Assembly: GCF_003240565.2 (NCBI RefSeq)
Contig: NZ_CP117259.1
Span: forward strand, 186,001 to 250,000
Length of the DNA: 64,000 bases
DNA from: Rhizobium tumorigenes
GTDB taxonomy: Bacteria; Pseudomonadota; Alphaproteobacteria; Rhizobiales; Rhizobiaceae
Direction: 5' to 3'
How positions within the stretch are numbered: the stretch's first letter is position 1; the number at the start of each line of letters is the position of its first letter. The translations under genes and the position numbers were made by a program. Below are positions 44,378 to 53,482 of this stretch, in pieces. The notes below the pieces were generated by a model. It was given only the letters and a program-made list of their open reading frames with translations. It was not told the origin of the DNA and searched no databases.

Positions 44378-45295
44378 TCAGAGCGTGCCGGCAAATCGGC
44401 TGACCGCGATGCAGAGTGCGCGAAAGCCTGCCTGTGCGCCGTCGCTCATATGGCGGGCCCGCAGCCAGGCATGCACCATCTGCGGCTCCTCGCGGAACCA
44501 GACCTCGACGCCGTCAGCGGCAAGCCGTCCGGCATAAAGTCTTCCGTCGTCGCGCAGCGGATCGAAATGGGCGACCGTGATGTAGGCTGGCGGCAGGCCC
44601 GCACAGGTCCGGGTCAGCAGCGGATGGGCGACGGGCTCGTCTGCGGGCGCCTTGAGGATGGCGCGGTAATAGGCAGCGTCTGCCGTCGTCAGCCCGGGGG
44701 CATCGGCCATTTCCTCATAGGAGCCGGAAACAAGATCGCCGCCGAGGGCCGGATAGATCAGCACCTGCCCGGCAATTCCCGACAGCCCCTCGTCGCGCGC
44801 CCTGAGCGCTAGGCCTGCCGCGAGATTGCCACCGGCGCTGTCGCCGATGACGACGACCGTCTCGCCATCGCCGAGCAGCAGCTTCAGCACCGTGAAGCAA
44901 TCGTCCGTCTGCACCGGCCAGACATGTTCCGGGGCCAGGCGGTAATCGACGGCAATCAGTTCGGCGCCCGCAGTGTCGGCGATCTCGGCGCAGATCGAAT
45001 GATGGCTCGACAGCGAGCCGACGACATAGCCGCCGCCATGCAGATAGAGCAGTTTCGTCGACGTCCGCACGTCGGCGGGGCGATATCGCCGGGTCGGGAC
45101 GGTGCCAATCGGGATGTCTTCTGCCGTCATGCCGTCCGGCATTGGCCTGTCGAACCGAGCGCAGAGTGCATCGTACCAGAGACGCTGCTGGTCAATCGAC
45201 GCATCGACGGCATCGGCCGGATAGAAGCTGTCGCACAGCTGCAGGAATTCGAGGATGCCTGCCTCGCCTGGCATCGGGCGGATGGTTTCCGGCAT
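44378..45295 (-). CDS. Alpha/beta hydrolase (hormone-sensitive lipase type)
   Basis: A 305-residue carboxylesterase-like protein of family IV (HSL). The oxyanion-hole motif HGGG is at residues 86-89, the nucleophile is Ser153 in GDSAGG, the acid is probably Asp in VAHFDPLRDDG, and the base is His in MVHAW. It hydrolyses short acyl esters; the natural substrate is unknown. The start MPETIRPMPGE at 45295 fits the family. Confidence 0.87.
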   Translation of the reverse strand: MPETIRPMPGEAGILEFLQLCDSFYPADAVDASIDQQRLWYDALCARFDRPMPDGMTAEDIPIGTVPTRRYRPADVRTSTKLLYLHGGGYVVGSLSSHHSICAEIADTAGAELIAVDYRLAPEHVWPVQTDDCFTVLKLLLGDGETVVVIGDSAGGNLAAGLALRARDEGLSGIAGQVLIYPALGGDLVSGSYEEMADAPGLTTADAAYYRAILKAPADEPVAHPLLTRTCAGLPPAYITVAHFDPLRDDGRLYAGRLAADGVEVWFREEPQMVHAWLRARHMSDGAQAGFRALCIAVSRFAGTL

Positions 45296-45417
45296 TGTCT
45301 TCTCCCCGTTTGCAGGTGCATTTCGCCGGAAATCACGCTGTGCGATTCCCGGACTCGATAAAAACCCGTTTTTAACGTTTACCGCTTATTCATCTCTCAG
45401 AAGAGAGTGAGTTTGCG

Positions 45418-45993
45418 ATGCGTAAATTGTTTATCGCCGCCCTTGTCGTGTTGTCCAGTTGCGCGACGGCGCCCCATCAGATCCGCAACAGCTGCGCGAT
45501 TTTCGAGCAGCGCGATGGTCTTTTCAACAACTGGCGACGGGCCGCCGAAAGGACCGCGCGCGAGTATGGCGTCCCCGTGCCGGTGCTGATGGCGACCATC
45601 TATGTCGAATCCAGCTTCAAGCCCTATGCACGGCCGCCGCGCACCATGCTGCTCGGTTTCATTCCCTGGACGCGCCCTTCCAGTGCCTATGGCTATGCCC
45701 AGGCTCTCGATGGCACATGGTCGCGCTACCAGCGTGCAACCGGCCACTGGTCGGCACGGCGGACCAATTTTGCCGACTCGATAAACTTTATCGGTTGGTA
45801 CCACGCGCAAAGCCACCAGCAGAACGGCATCGCGCTGAACGACACCTACAATCTCTACATGGCCTATTATGTCGGCCACGACGGCTACAGCCGCGGCAGC
45901 TTCCGCTCCAACGGCGAGCTGCAGCGCACCGCACGTAGGGCCGCTGGCATCGCCTCGACCTACAACAGCCAGCTGCGCACCTGCGGCGGCTGA
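45418..45993 (+). CDS. Lytic transglycosylase SLT-domain lipoprotein
   Basis: A 191-residue envelope protein with a lipoprotein signal (VVLSSC, lipid-carrying Cys15) and a lysozyme-like SLT domain. The catalytic Glu64 is in YVESSFKPYARPP, followed by SAYGYAQALDGTWSRYQ and YNLYMAYYVGHDGY. It should cleave peptidoglycan glycan strands at the outer membrane's inner face. A purine-rich AGAAGAGAGTGAG leader precedes the ATG. Confidence 0.88.
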   Translation: MRKLFIAALVVLSSCATAPHQIRNSCAIFEQRDGLFNNWRRAAERTAREYGVPVPVLMATIYVESSFKPYARPPRTMLLGFIPWTRPSSAYGYAQALDGTWSRYQRATGHWSARRTNFADSINFIGWYHAQSHQQNGIALNDTYNLYMAYYVGHDGYSRGSFRSNGELQRTARRAAGIASTYNSQLRTCGG

Positions 45994-46075
45994 TCGGTCG
46001 CGGTCCGACGTTTCAGACCTGTGAAATCGGTTCTTCGTTCCTAGGTTAGGCGTATCAGCCCTTGAAGGAACAGAG

Positions 46076-47011
46076 ATGAAAATCGCAGTCCTCGACGACT
46101 ATCAGAATGTGGCCCTGACGCTTGCCGACTGGTCGGATGTGACCAGGCGGGCCGAGGTCACCGTCTTTAACGATCACCTCGCCGACCGGCAGAAACTCGT
46201 CCAGCGGCTGGCGCCGTTCGATGTGATATGCGTCATGCGCGAGCGCACGCCGATGCCGGCCGAGCTGCTTGCGCAATTGCCCAACCTGAAGCTCATCGTC
46301 TCGACCGGTGCGCGCAATGCCTCGATCGATGTGGCCTCCGCGGCGGAACGCGGCATCGTCGTCAAGCACACGGGTTATGCATCTACGGCCACCGTGGAAA
46401 TGACATGGGCGCTGATCCTCGGCGTTGCCCGCCACGTCGCCAGCGAGAATGCCTCGCTTCGCTCCGGCGGCTGGCAGCGTTCGATCGGTTCCGATCTCAA
46501 CGGCCGGACACTCGGGTTGCTCGGGCTTGGCAATGTCGGCTCGCGGGTCGCGACCATCGCCCACGCATTCGGCATGAAGACCATCGCCTGGAGCCAGAAC
46601 CTGACGGCAGAAAAGGCCGAACAGTTCGGGACGACGCTGGTCTCGAAAGAGGCTCTGTTCCGGCAATCCGATTTCCTGAGCGTGCACCTCGTACTCAGCG
46701 ATCGCAGTCGCGGACTGGTCGGAGCTGGCGAGATTGCGCTGATGAAGCCGACCGCCTTCCTCATCAACAGCTCGCGCGGCCCGATCGTCACGGAGGCAGC
46801 GCTGATCGATGCGCTCAGGCGCGATGCCATCGCAGGGGCTGCAGTGGATGTCTTCGACGTCGAACCGATGCTGCCGGATCATCCATTCCGGACGCTCCCC
46901 AATATGCTGGCAACACCGCATATCGGCTACGTCTCGCAGTCGCTGTACGAGACGTTTTACCGCGATACCGTTTCCCATATCAGTGAATGGCTAACCGCGA
47001 AGGCCGGGTAG
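46076..47011 (+). CDS. D-2-hydroxyacid dehydrogenase (PGDH-like)
   Basis: A 311-residue NAD-dependent 2-hydroxyacid dehydrogenase. The Rossmann motif is LGLLGLGNVGSRVA, and the catalytic Arg, Glu and His are seen in NSSRGPIVTE, VDVFDVEPM and TPHIGYVS. The substrate may be glyoxylate, hydroxypyruvate or phosphoglycerate; it lacks the C-terminal ACT domain of serine-pathway PGDH, so a catabolic role is more likely. The ATG at 46076 follows AAGGAA. It ends 29 bases before the convergent ligC. Confidence 0.85.
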   Translation: MKIAVLDDYQNVALTLADWSDVTRRAEVTVFNDHLADRQKLVQRLAPFDVICVMRERTPMPAELLAQLPNLKLIVSTGARNASIDVASAAERGIVVKHTGYASTATVEMTWALILGVARHVASENASLRSGGWQRSIGSDLNGRTLGLLGLGNVGSRVATIAHAFGMKTIAWSQNLTAEKAEQFGTTLVSKEALFRQSDFLSVHLVLSDRSRGLVGAGEIALMKPTAFLINSSRGPIVTEAALIDALRRDAIAGAAVDVFDVEPMLPDHPFRTLPNMLATPHIGYVSQSLYETFYRDTVSHISEWLTAKAG

Positions 47012-47040
47012 GGCTCTCTCCGGGCCAGTTTGCATTCACC

Positions 47041-48117
47041 CTAATCGACCTCGTCCGGTGCAAGAGGCGGGGCTATCTGCTCGAATGTGCACTGGCGCGG
47101 ATCCTTGTCGGGTCTCCAGCGCACCAGCTTCGTTCCGTGACGGAACCGTTGGCCAGTCACCTGGTCGAACCGGACCTCGACCACAAGTTCCGGCCGAAGG
47201 GGCTGCCACGCGGCGCTGCGTTCGGTCGTCCACCGGCTGGGCCCCCCCGGCGCCTTTCCGCCGAAACCCGGTGGTGACTGCAGCGCTTCAAGCCGTTTCG
47301 TCAGGTCCGGCCGTTCCTCGTCTGAAATGGTCGAGGTATAGCCAACGTGATCGAGTTTGCCCTCCTCATTGTAGAGGCCGAGCAGCAGCGAGCCGACTTC
47401 TGCACTGTGGCTCTCATAGCGAAAGCCGCCGATGACGCAATCCGCAGTACGTAGCCTCTTCACCTTCAACATTGCGCGGATACCGGGCTCGTAGGCGCCA
47501 TCGCGACGTTTCGCAACGACGCCGTCAGTGGCACTGTTTCCCGACGAGGAAAGCCAGCGTTCCGCCTGGGTAAGATCGGTCGTGAAGGGCGACAGTACCA
47601 TCTGCCGCGGACGGGGATTCTGCTTTGCGAAGCTCTCGAGCGCATTGCGGCGCTCGGACATCGGCAGGTCGACGAGTGGCATTCCGTCCGAAGACAGCAG
47701 CATGTCGAACATGACGAGACGAGCAGGCGTGGCGGCGGAGAGCTTTCGAATGCGGCTTTCCGCCGGATGAAGCCGCATCTGTAACGCTTCGAACGAGAGG
47801 TGGCCGTCGACTTCGATCACCAACTCGCTGTCGATAATAAACCTCTCGGCCGGAATTTCGGCCAGCAGGGCGAGTACCTCCGGAAAGTAGCGTCCGAGAG
47901 GTTTGCCGGATTTCGCATGAAGCGCGACATCGTCGCCGTTTTTGAACGCGAGGCAGCGAAAGCCGTCCCACTTCGGTTCGTATTGCCAGCCATCGCCCTG
48001 CGGCAACGCCTCGGCGGAGCGCGCCTCCATCGGGGGTGTATCGAGCGCGATGCCAAGCAGGTCTCCCTTGCTGGCTCCAGCCTTCTTGCCTTTCCGGCCT
48101 GCCTTCACCGCCATCAT
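47041..48117 (-). CDS. ligC: ATP-dependent DNA ligase (LigC type)
   Basis: A 358-residue ATP-dependent ligase. The adenylated lysine is Lys49 in YEPKWDGFR, and other nucleotidyltransferase motifs are [25 protein letters not shown] and MLKVKR. The C-terminal OB fold follows ([20 protein letters not shown]). LigC enzymes act in backup end joining and excision repair. Its ATG overlaps the ligD stop by four bases (ATGA). No Ku gene is in the window. Confidence 0.88.
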   Translation of the reverse strand: MMAVKAGRKGKKAGASKGDLLGIALDTPPMEARSAEALPQGDGWQYEPKWDGFRCLAFKNGDDVALHAKSGKPLGRYFPEVLALLAEIPAERFIIDSELVIEVDGHLSFEALQMRLHPAESRIRKLSAATPARLVMFDMLLSSDGMPLVDLPMSERRNALESFAKQNPRPRQMVLSPFTTDLTQAERWLSSSGNSATDGVVAKRRDGAYEPGIRAMLKVKRLRTADCVIGGFRYESHSAEVGSLLLGLYNEEGKLDHVGYTSTISDEERPDLTKRLEALQSPPGFGGKAPGGPSRWTTERSAAWQPLRPELVVEVRFDQVTGQRFRHGTKLVRWRPDKDPRQCTFEQIAPPLAPDEVD

Positions 48118-50783
48118 GCCGCGTCCGCGCGCGATTTTGCGAGCCGCTTCACCGCCGGGGCGAGCGGGCGGGCGCCGTCGTCGTAGTCCTCCCAGGCCGA
48201 ACTCTTCTTAAGGAGGGCGGGCACGGTACGGATGGTGAAGCGTTTAGGGTCTAGATCGGACTTCACCTGCGACCACAGTATTGGCATCGACACCGTCGCG
48301 CCCGGTCTCGCGCGTGTCGAAAGTGGGGCGACTGCCGTCGCCATGCGGTCGTTGCGCAGGTAATCGAGGAAGATGCGTCCGTTTCGGAGCTTCTTTGCCA
48401 TGTTGACGACGTATCGGTCAGGGGCGTCATGGGCCATCTGAAGGCACAGGTCGTGGGCAAACGTCTTCGCCTCCGGCCATGTCAGCGCCGTCTTGCCTTC
48501 CGAGAGAGGTGTGACGACGTGCAGGCCCTTGCCGCCGGTGGTCTTGCAAAAGCTGACAAGGCCAAGCTCCTCCAGCCGGTCGCGCAACTCGCGCGCAGCC
48601 TCGACCACGGTCGAAAACGGCACGTCCGGGCCCGGGTCGAGGTCGAATACCAGTCGCCCGGGCACTTCGGGTTTTTTCGGCAGGCAATTCCACGGGTGGA
48701 GCTCGAGCGCCGCGACTTGCGCCACCGCGGCAAGGCCTTCGATACGATCAATTTCGAGATAGGGCTTGCGATCGCCCGATACGGTGACGAGATCAAGTAG
48801 GTTCGATGTGCTTTGCATTGCATGCCTCTGGAAGAACTGCTCGCCGTCGATGCCGTCGGGCGCCCGGATTATCGAGCATGGCCGACCGGCAATGTGGTCC
48901 ATCATCCACGGGCCCACTGCCTCCAGATACTGGGCAAGATCCAGCTTGGTGACCGGCTCGCCGTCGCCGGCGTCAGGCCACATGGCCTTGTCCGAATGGG
49001 AGATCGCCACGCCCATAACCGACGCCCGGGCTGCTGCGCCCCGGCGGGTTGCGTGGACTTTCTCTTCCGGATGCGGCACCTCGACCTTTACAGGCGATGC
49101 AGGCTTTTCGGCCTCGACCTCGGATGCGGGCTTGTCGTCGCGCAGGCCCTTGAACGCCGCCTGGCGCACCTGCCCGTCATTCGTCCAGCCAGCAAATTCG
49201 ATCTCGGCAACGAGCTCCGGCTTTGCCCAGACAATGCTCGCATCCTTGCGCGGGGCACCGATGCCGGTGAATGGCGATTTATCCGCCTTGACGGCTTCCA
49301 GTCTTGGTTCGAGCGTCTTGAGTTTCGCCTCGCCATATCCGGTGCCGACGCGGCCGACATAGACGAAATGATCGCCCCTGTAGACGCCAACCAGAAGCGA
49401 GCGAAACCTGCCGTTGGTCGTTGCCCATCCGCCAACCACCACCTCGTGGCCGGCGCGGCATTTCGACTTCGACCACGACGGGCTACGGCCGGAATGGTAG
49501 GGAGCGTCGAGCTTCTTCGAGATGATGCCTTCGAGGGAAAGCTGGCAGGCAGAGCGCAGGACCGCGTCGCCACCAGTGTCGAAATGCTCGACAAACCGGA
49601 TGCGGGCATCGGGCTTTGCATCGTCCAAAATCTTCTGCAGGCGGGTCTTGCGCTTTGACAGAGGTTGGTCTCGCATGTCCTCCCCGCCATCGAACAGCAG
49701 ATCGAAGGCGAAGAACACGAGATCCTCTGTCTTTCCCTCCGAGAGGGCTGCCTGCAGTGCGGCGAAGTCCGGCGCGCCGTGGCTGTCGAGTGCAGCGATT
49801 TCGCCGTCGATAATGCCGTCGGGCAGAGCCTCAGCAGCGCGGGCAATCGCGCTGAATTTATCTGTCCAGTCGAGGCCCTTGCGGGTCTTCAGGCTGACGC
49901 TACCGTCCACTATCCGCATCTGGATGCGGTAACCATCGAACTTGATTTCGTGTACCCAGCCCTCACCAGACGGGGGCCGCGCGCCCGTGTCACAAAGCTG
50001 GGGCGGTATGAAATCCGGCATTGCGGAGCTGCTTTCCTCTGCGCCGGTTTTGCCCTTGCCCTTGCCCTTGGCTGACTTGCCCTTCGGCTCTTTTGCGGCG
50101 CGTTCTTCTGCAGCCAGCCCCTCTCTGCTGTCCCAGACAGCACTGGCAGACGGGGCGGCCTCGGCCAGCATGAAAGGCTTGGGGGCCTTTCCGTTGCCTG
50201 CGGCAATTGTCTCCATCGAGCGGCCGGATGCGACAGAGCTATCCTCCTCGAGAATTTTCTCGCCGCCGGTATCCACGGCATAGTCGTCATGATGCTTGAT
50301 CAGCAGCCAGTTGGTTCGCTTGCCGCCGTTCCGGTCATTCTTCATGCGCACAAGCACAAAGCTGCCATGCAGCTTTTCGCCTTCGAGACTGAATTTGAAA
50401 TCGCCGTCTTCAAGCGCCTTTTCCGGCGTCTTGCTGCCTTCCAGCTCCCAGTATCCGCGATCCCACAGCAGCACAGTGCCGCCGCCATACTGGCCTTTCG
50501 GGATTGTGCCTTCGAAGTCGCCGTAGTCGAGCGGATGATCCTCCACTTCGACGGCGAGCCGCTTATCGCTGGGATCGAGAGACGGACCCTTGGTGACTGC
50601 CCAGGACTTGAAGACGCCGTCGAGTTCCAGGCGCAGGTCATAGTGAAGCCGCGTCGCGTCGTGCTTGTGGATAACGAACCGTCTTCTGTTCGATTCGGCA
50701 ATTTCTGTTTCGCCGCTCGGCTCCTGCGTTTTTTTGAAATCCCGCTTGGCGCGATAGGTCTTGAGATTTTCGTCGCCGACCAT
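48114..50783 (-). CDS. ligD: Multifunctional NHEJ DNA ligase LigD
   Basis: An 889-residue three-module enzyme of bacterial non-homologous end joining. The order is 3'-phosphoesterase ([18 protein letters not shown], then [12 protein letters not shown]; residues about 10-170), a basic linker rich in Lys-Gly, the ATP ligase (Lys281 in [19 protein letters not shown]; about 255-560), and the archaeo-eukaryotic-primase-like polymerase ([49 protein letters not shown]; about 610-889). This PE-LIG-POL order is that of Pseudomonas and rhizobial LigD. GGAGA lies before the ATG at 50783; an upstream frame adds 12 residues. It is translationally coupled to ligC. Confidence 0.93.
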   Translation of the reverse strand: MVGDENLKTYRAKRDFKKTQEPSGETEIAESNRRRFVIHKHDATRLHYDLRLELDGVFKSWAVTKGPSLDPSDKRLAVEVEDHPLDYGDFEGTIPKGQYGGGTVLLWDRGYWELEGSKTPEKALEDGDFKFSLEGEKLHGSFVLVRMKNDRNGGKRTNWLLIKHHDDYAVDTGGEKILEEDSSVASGRSMETIAAGNGKAPKPFMLAEAAPSASAVWDSREGLAAEERAAKEPKGKSAKGKGKGKTGAEESSSAMPDFIPPQLCDTGARPPSGEGWVHEIKFDGYRIQMRIVDGSVSLKTRKGLDWTDKFSAIARAAEALPDGIIDGEIAALDSHGAPDFAALQAALSEGKTEDLVFFAFDLLFDGGEDMRDQPLSKRKTRLQKILDDAKPDARIRFVEHFDTGGDAVLRSACQLSLEGIISKKLDAPYHSGRSPSWSKSKCRAGHEVVVGGWATTNGRFRSLLVGVYRGDHFVYVGRVGTGYGEAKLKTLEPRLEAVKADKSPFTGIGAPRKDASIVWAKPELVAEIEFAGWTNDGQVRQAAFKGLRDDKPASEVEAEKPASPVKVEVPHPEEKVHATRRGAAARASVMGVAISHSDKAMWPDAGDGEPVTKLDLAQYLEAVGPWMMDHIAGRPCSIIRAPDGIDGEQFFQRHAMQSTSNLLDLVTVSGDRKPYLEIDRIEGLAAVAQVAALELHPWNCLPKKPEVPGRLVFDLDPGPDVPFSTVVEAARELRDRLEELGLVSFCKTTGGKGLHVVTPLSEGKTALTWPEAKTFAHDLCLQMAHDAPDRYVVNMAKKLRNGRIFLDYLRNDRMATAVAPLSTRARPGATVSMPILWSQVKSDLDPKRFTIRTVPALLKKSSAWEDYDDGARPLAPAVKRLAKSRADAA

Positions 50784-50906
50784 GGGTGTCTCCAGAGTTC
50801 CGTCATTGACACAACGCAAGCGCGTGGTCTTTGTTCTATGCCCGGATGCAATTTCGCCACCCGCGTCGCAGTCTGACGCGAGGGCGACGAGAGGATTGCG
50901 GGCTGA

Positions 50907-51245
50907 TCAGCGGTGGCGGTCGACGCCGTGGACGATCAGCGCCAGGAAATAGCCCATGCCGGCTGCAGTCAGCACGCTGAGGACCGGGTGCAGCCTGACG
51001 GTCTCATCCACCAACGCTTCGACGGCGTTTGCGTTGGACTTGAGCCTGGTGCGCGCCGCATCTGTCATGTTGGCTATGTCGATCGAAAGGCTGGCGACCT
51101 CATCCTTGAGGGCGGCAACTTGTTCGGCGACGGCATCGGAAAAGTCGGCCTTCGGCTGCGCCAAAGCTTCATCGACAAGCGGTGCGTCGGAGGGCTCGAT
51201 GATGCCAAGCGGCAGAGGTGGTTTCGGCGTGAATTCTTCGGCCAT
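50907..51245 (-). CDS. Small membrane-anchored protein (YqjD/DUF883-like)
   Basis: A 112-residue protein with a long amphipathic helical region (DAVAEQVAALKDEVASLSID, then MTDAARTRLKSNANAVEALV) and one C-terminal membrane helix (LSVLTAAGMGYFLALIVHG) followed by DRHR. This layout is that of the ElaB/YqjD/DUF883 tail-anchored, ribosome-associated proteins, though sequence identity is not clear. CAGGAG lies 7 bases before the ATG. It lies 124 bases upstream of ligD on the same strand; a stress or stationary-phase role is inference. Confidence 0.65.
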   Translation of the reverse strand: MAEEFTPKPPLPLGIIEPSDAPLVDEALAQPKADFSDAVAEQVAALKDEVASLSIDIANMTDAARTRLKSNANAVEALVDETVRLHPVLSVLTAAGMGYFLALIVHGVDRHR

Positions 51246-51420
51246 GATGTGCTCCTGAGGTTGGAAAGCAGCAACCAGTCAGGATTGGATATGTTCCCGC
51301 GATCAGGGGGCGATGGCCTCCGCGCGCTAGCCGGTTGGCGCGTGGTAGCGTGCAGCTTTCAACTGCCACCGCAAACTACGAGGTAGCAGAAGCCGCGGCA
51401 AATCGACTGCTGGATTAGGA

Positions 51421-51630
51421 TCAGGACTTCGGCTTGTGCTCGGCTTCGATAGCCGCGTCATGATACCAGCTGCCGCCATAGGCAGCGTCGGCGAACGCGC
51501 CTTCGGAAAAACGGTTGAGCTTTCGGTCGAGCAAGACGACAGTTGCTTCTGCGCCAAGGTCTCGTCGGACGTTACGGCTGACGATGGGAAACTGGTAAAT
51601 CGTTGCGGTTTCTGCGTGTGTGTTTGCCAT
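51421..51630 (-). CDS. DUF2735 domain-containing protein
   Basis: A 69-residue protein with the family start (ETATIYQFPI) and the conserved end GGSWYHDAAIEAEHKP. DUF2735 proteins are short rhizobial proteins of unknown function, often next to glnII; here it is divergent from glnII across the 487-base promoter region. A GAAAGA site lies upstream of the ATG. A role linked to nitrogen status is only suggested by this recurrent position. Confidence 0.75.
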   Translation of the reverse strand: MANTHAETATIYQFPIVSRNVRRDLGAEATVVLLDRKLNRFSEGAFADAAYGGSWYHDAAIEAEHKPKS

Positions 51631-52007
51631 TGATGTCTATCTTTCGTTTCCCCGTGGAGATCGCTACTCCCGGCATTCTCAATGTAACATGTCTGCCTGC
51701 CATTTGCTCGAAATGATTAAAAAGAAATCATTATGTTGAATATGTAGGCAATTCGCAGCTTTCCGCAAGGGAAATCGTGGTGATTTTGTGGCGTAAATTT
51801 ACGCTGACAGATCATTGCCAAGCCTGTGACGGCCAAGGCTGCACGGTAAGCGAACCGGAAGATGCGCTTACCTTGCGGAAAAGGCAGCTGATGTCGCCAC
51901 CAGCGCGGTGCACTGGCCCGTTGAATATGTGAATCTTAGCATATTCTGGTTAAAGAAGTGTGCGAAGCCGCCGAGATATGGTGTTGAGAGGGGGTGGGCG
52001 CCGAAAC
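51631..52007. promoter_or_regulatory. glnII upstream region with inverted repeats
   Basis: A gene-free region before glnII. It contains a perfect inverted repeat, GGTAAGCG (51845-51852) and CGCTTACC (51865-51872) around a 12-base spacer, and a second, widely spaced pair, CTTTCCGCAAGG (51759-51770) and CCTTGCGGAAAAG (51871-51883). A GGTGCAC (51908-51914) flanked by CCAG/CTGG resembles one half of an NtrC enhancer site. Any of these could serve the sigma54 promoter downstream; none is proven. Confidence 0.4.
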
Positions 52008-52023
52008 TGGCATAGCAAATGCA
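52008..52023 (+). promoter_or_regulatory. Sigma54 (-24/-12) promoter of glnII
   Basis: TGGCATAGCAAATGCA has the GG and GC elements 10 bases apart, as required by RpoN, and matches the consensus TGGCAC-N5-TTGCA at most positions. It lies 95 bases before the glnII ATG, so the transcript would have a leader of about 84 bases. glnII of rhizobia is known to be transcribed by RpoN with NtrC under nitrogen limitation. Confidence 0.75.
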
Positions 52024-52117
52024 TGTGTCTTGGCAAACGTGGACAGCCTAGATCCGGGGCCGCCCACTCCGACAGACTTTACTGACCTTAGCTTCGTAAA
52101 CCTATGAGAGGTTCGCC

Positions 52118-53158
52118 ATGACGAAATATAAACTCGAGTACATCTGGCTCGACGGTTGCACGCCGGTTCCCAATCTGCGCGGCAAGACCCAGATCAAGGA
52201 ATTCGACGCATTCCCAACTCTCGAGGAACTGCCTCTCTGGGGTTTCGACGGATCGTCGACGATGCAGGCCGAAGGCCGCAGCTCCGATTGCGTGCTGAAG
52301 CCAGTTGCTGTTTTCCCTGACAGCGAGCGCATGAACGGCGTTCTCGTCATGTGCGAAGTCATGATGCCGGACGGCGTTACGCCGCACTCCTCCAACGCGC
52401 GCGCAACCATCCTCGACGATGCCGGCGCCTGGTTCGGCTTCGAGCAGGAATACTTCTTCTACGAGAACGGCCGTCCGCTGGGCTTCCCGGAAGCTGGCTA
52501 TCCTGCTCCGCAGGGCCCTTACTACACGGGCGTCGGCTACTCGAACGTCGGCAGCATCGCGCGCCAGATCGTCGAAGAGCACCTCGACATCTGCCTCGCA
52601 GCTGGCATCAACCATGAAGGCATCAATGCCGAAGTGGCCAAGGGCCAGTGGGAATTCCAGATCTTCGGCAAGGGCTCCAAGCGCGCCGCCGACGAAATGT
52701 GGATGGCCCGCTACCTGCTGCAGCGCCTGACTGAAAAGTACGGCGTCGATATCGAATACCACTGCAAGCCGCTCGGCGACACAGACTGGAACGGTTCGGG
52801 CATGCACGCCAACTTCTCGACCGCTTATATGCGCGAAGTCGGCGGCAAGGCCTATTTCGAAGCCCTGATGGCCGCTTTCGACAAGAACCTGATGGACCAC
52901 ATCAATGTCTACGGTCCTGACAACGACAAGCGCCTGACCGGCAAGCACGAAACTGCTCCGTGGAACAAGTTCTCCTACGGCGTTGCCGACCGTGGTGCAT
53001 CGATCCGCGTGCCGCACTCGTTCATCAAGAACGACTACAAGGGCTATCTGGAAGATCGCCGCCCGAACTCGCAGGGCGACCCCTACCAGATCGCTTCGCA
53101 GATCCTGAAGACCATTGCGGAAGTCCCGACCGAAGGCAGCGTCTCCGCCGCCGCATAA
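52118..53158 (+). CDS. glnII: Glutamine synthetase type II
   Basis: A 346-residue eukaryotic-type glutamine synthetase (GSII), which makes glutamine from glutamate, ammonium and ATP. Characteristic blocks are LEYIWLDG, PLWGFDGSSTMQAEG, WFGFEQEYFFYE, GINHEGINAEVAKGQWEFQI, DWNGSGMHANFST, and GKHETAPWNKFSYGVADRGA as the ATP/glutamate region. GSII is a decamer not subject to adenylylation, and in bacteria is found mainly in rhizobia and some actinomycetes. AGAGG lies 6 bases before the ATG. It is monocistronic, with its own sigma54 promoter and a strong terminator. Confidence 0.97.
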   Translation: MTKYKLEYIWLDGCTPVPNLRGKTQIKEFDAFPTLEELPLWGFDGSSTMQAEGRSSDCVLKPVAVFPDSERMNGVLVMCEVMMPDGVTPHSSNARATILDDAGAWFGFEQEYFFYENGRPLGFPEAGYPAPQGPYYTGVGYSNVGSIARQIVEEHLDICLAAGINHEGINAEVAKGQWEFQIFGKGSKRAADEMWMARYLLQRLTEKYGVDIEYHCKPLGDTDWNGSGMHANFSTAYMREVGGKAYFEALMAAFDKNLMDHINVYGPDNDKRLTGKHETAPWNKFSYGVADRGASIRVPHSFIKNDYKGYLEDRRPNSQGDPYQIASQILKTIAEVPTEGSVSAAA

Positions 53159-53178
53159 GGTTACTTAATTCGTACTCG

Positions 53179-53216
53179 ATGGGCCGCCTCCTGACAGGGT
53201 CGCGGCCCATTTTTTT
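53179..53216 (+). terminator. Rho-independent terminator of glnII
   Basis: ATGGGCCGC (53179-53187) pairs perfectly with GCGGCCCAT (53202-53210) around a 14-base loop, followed by a run of seven T residues. It starts 20 bases after the glnII stop. Confidence 0.92.
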
Positions 53217-53274
53217 GTCTGTTGTCGGTACAAGACCAGCAGCGCCGAGCGGTAAAGGCCTGTGAGAGGATCGG

Positions 53275-53415
53275 TCATCGCCGCGTGCGGAGATCCTGTT
53301 CGGTGAGCGACAGCACGATATTCGGCTTCTGGAGCCGCACTGTTCTCCGAGCCGGCAAACGCAAATGCAAGCGCCTGCCGGTGGTGTCATCGATATAGAC
53401 GAGCAGGGCGCATTT
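53275..53415 (-). pseudogene. Transposase remnant (ISNCY-like core)
   Basis: A 46-codon fragment between stop codons reads CALLVYIDDTTGRRLHLRLP and then loses similarity. The first part resembles the DDE-domain segment of ISNCY-type transposases (LLVYIDDATSRLMALRF-like). There is no start codon, no full domain and no visible terminal repeats, so it is a decayed insertion-sequence relic between glnII and solA. The rest of 53217-53482 holds nothing recognisable. Confidence 0.45.
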
Positions 53416-53482
53416 TCACAGATGCTCGCTCATTTCCGGAAACGTGTCGATAAAGTGGCAAGGAAAGCCATCACCATGTCAC

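Noticed and set aside
52088..53017. A 309-codon minus-strand frame over glnII
   Set aside because: Antisense shadow of glnII with no motif.
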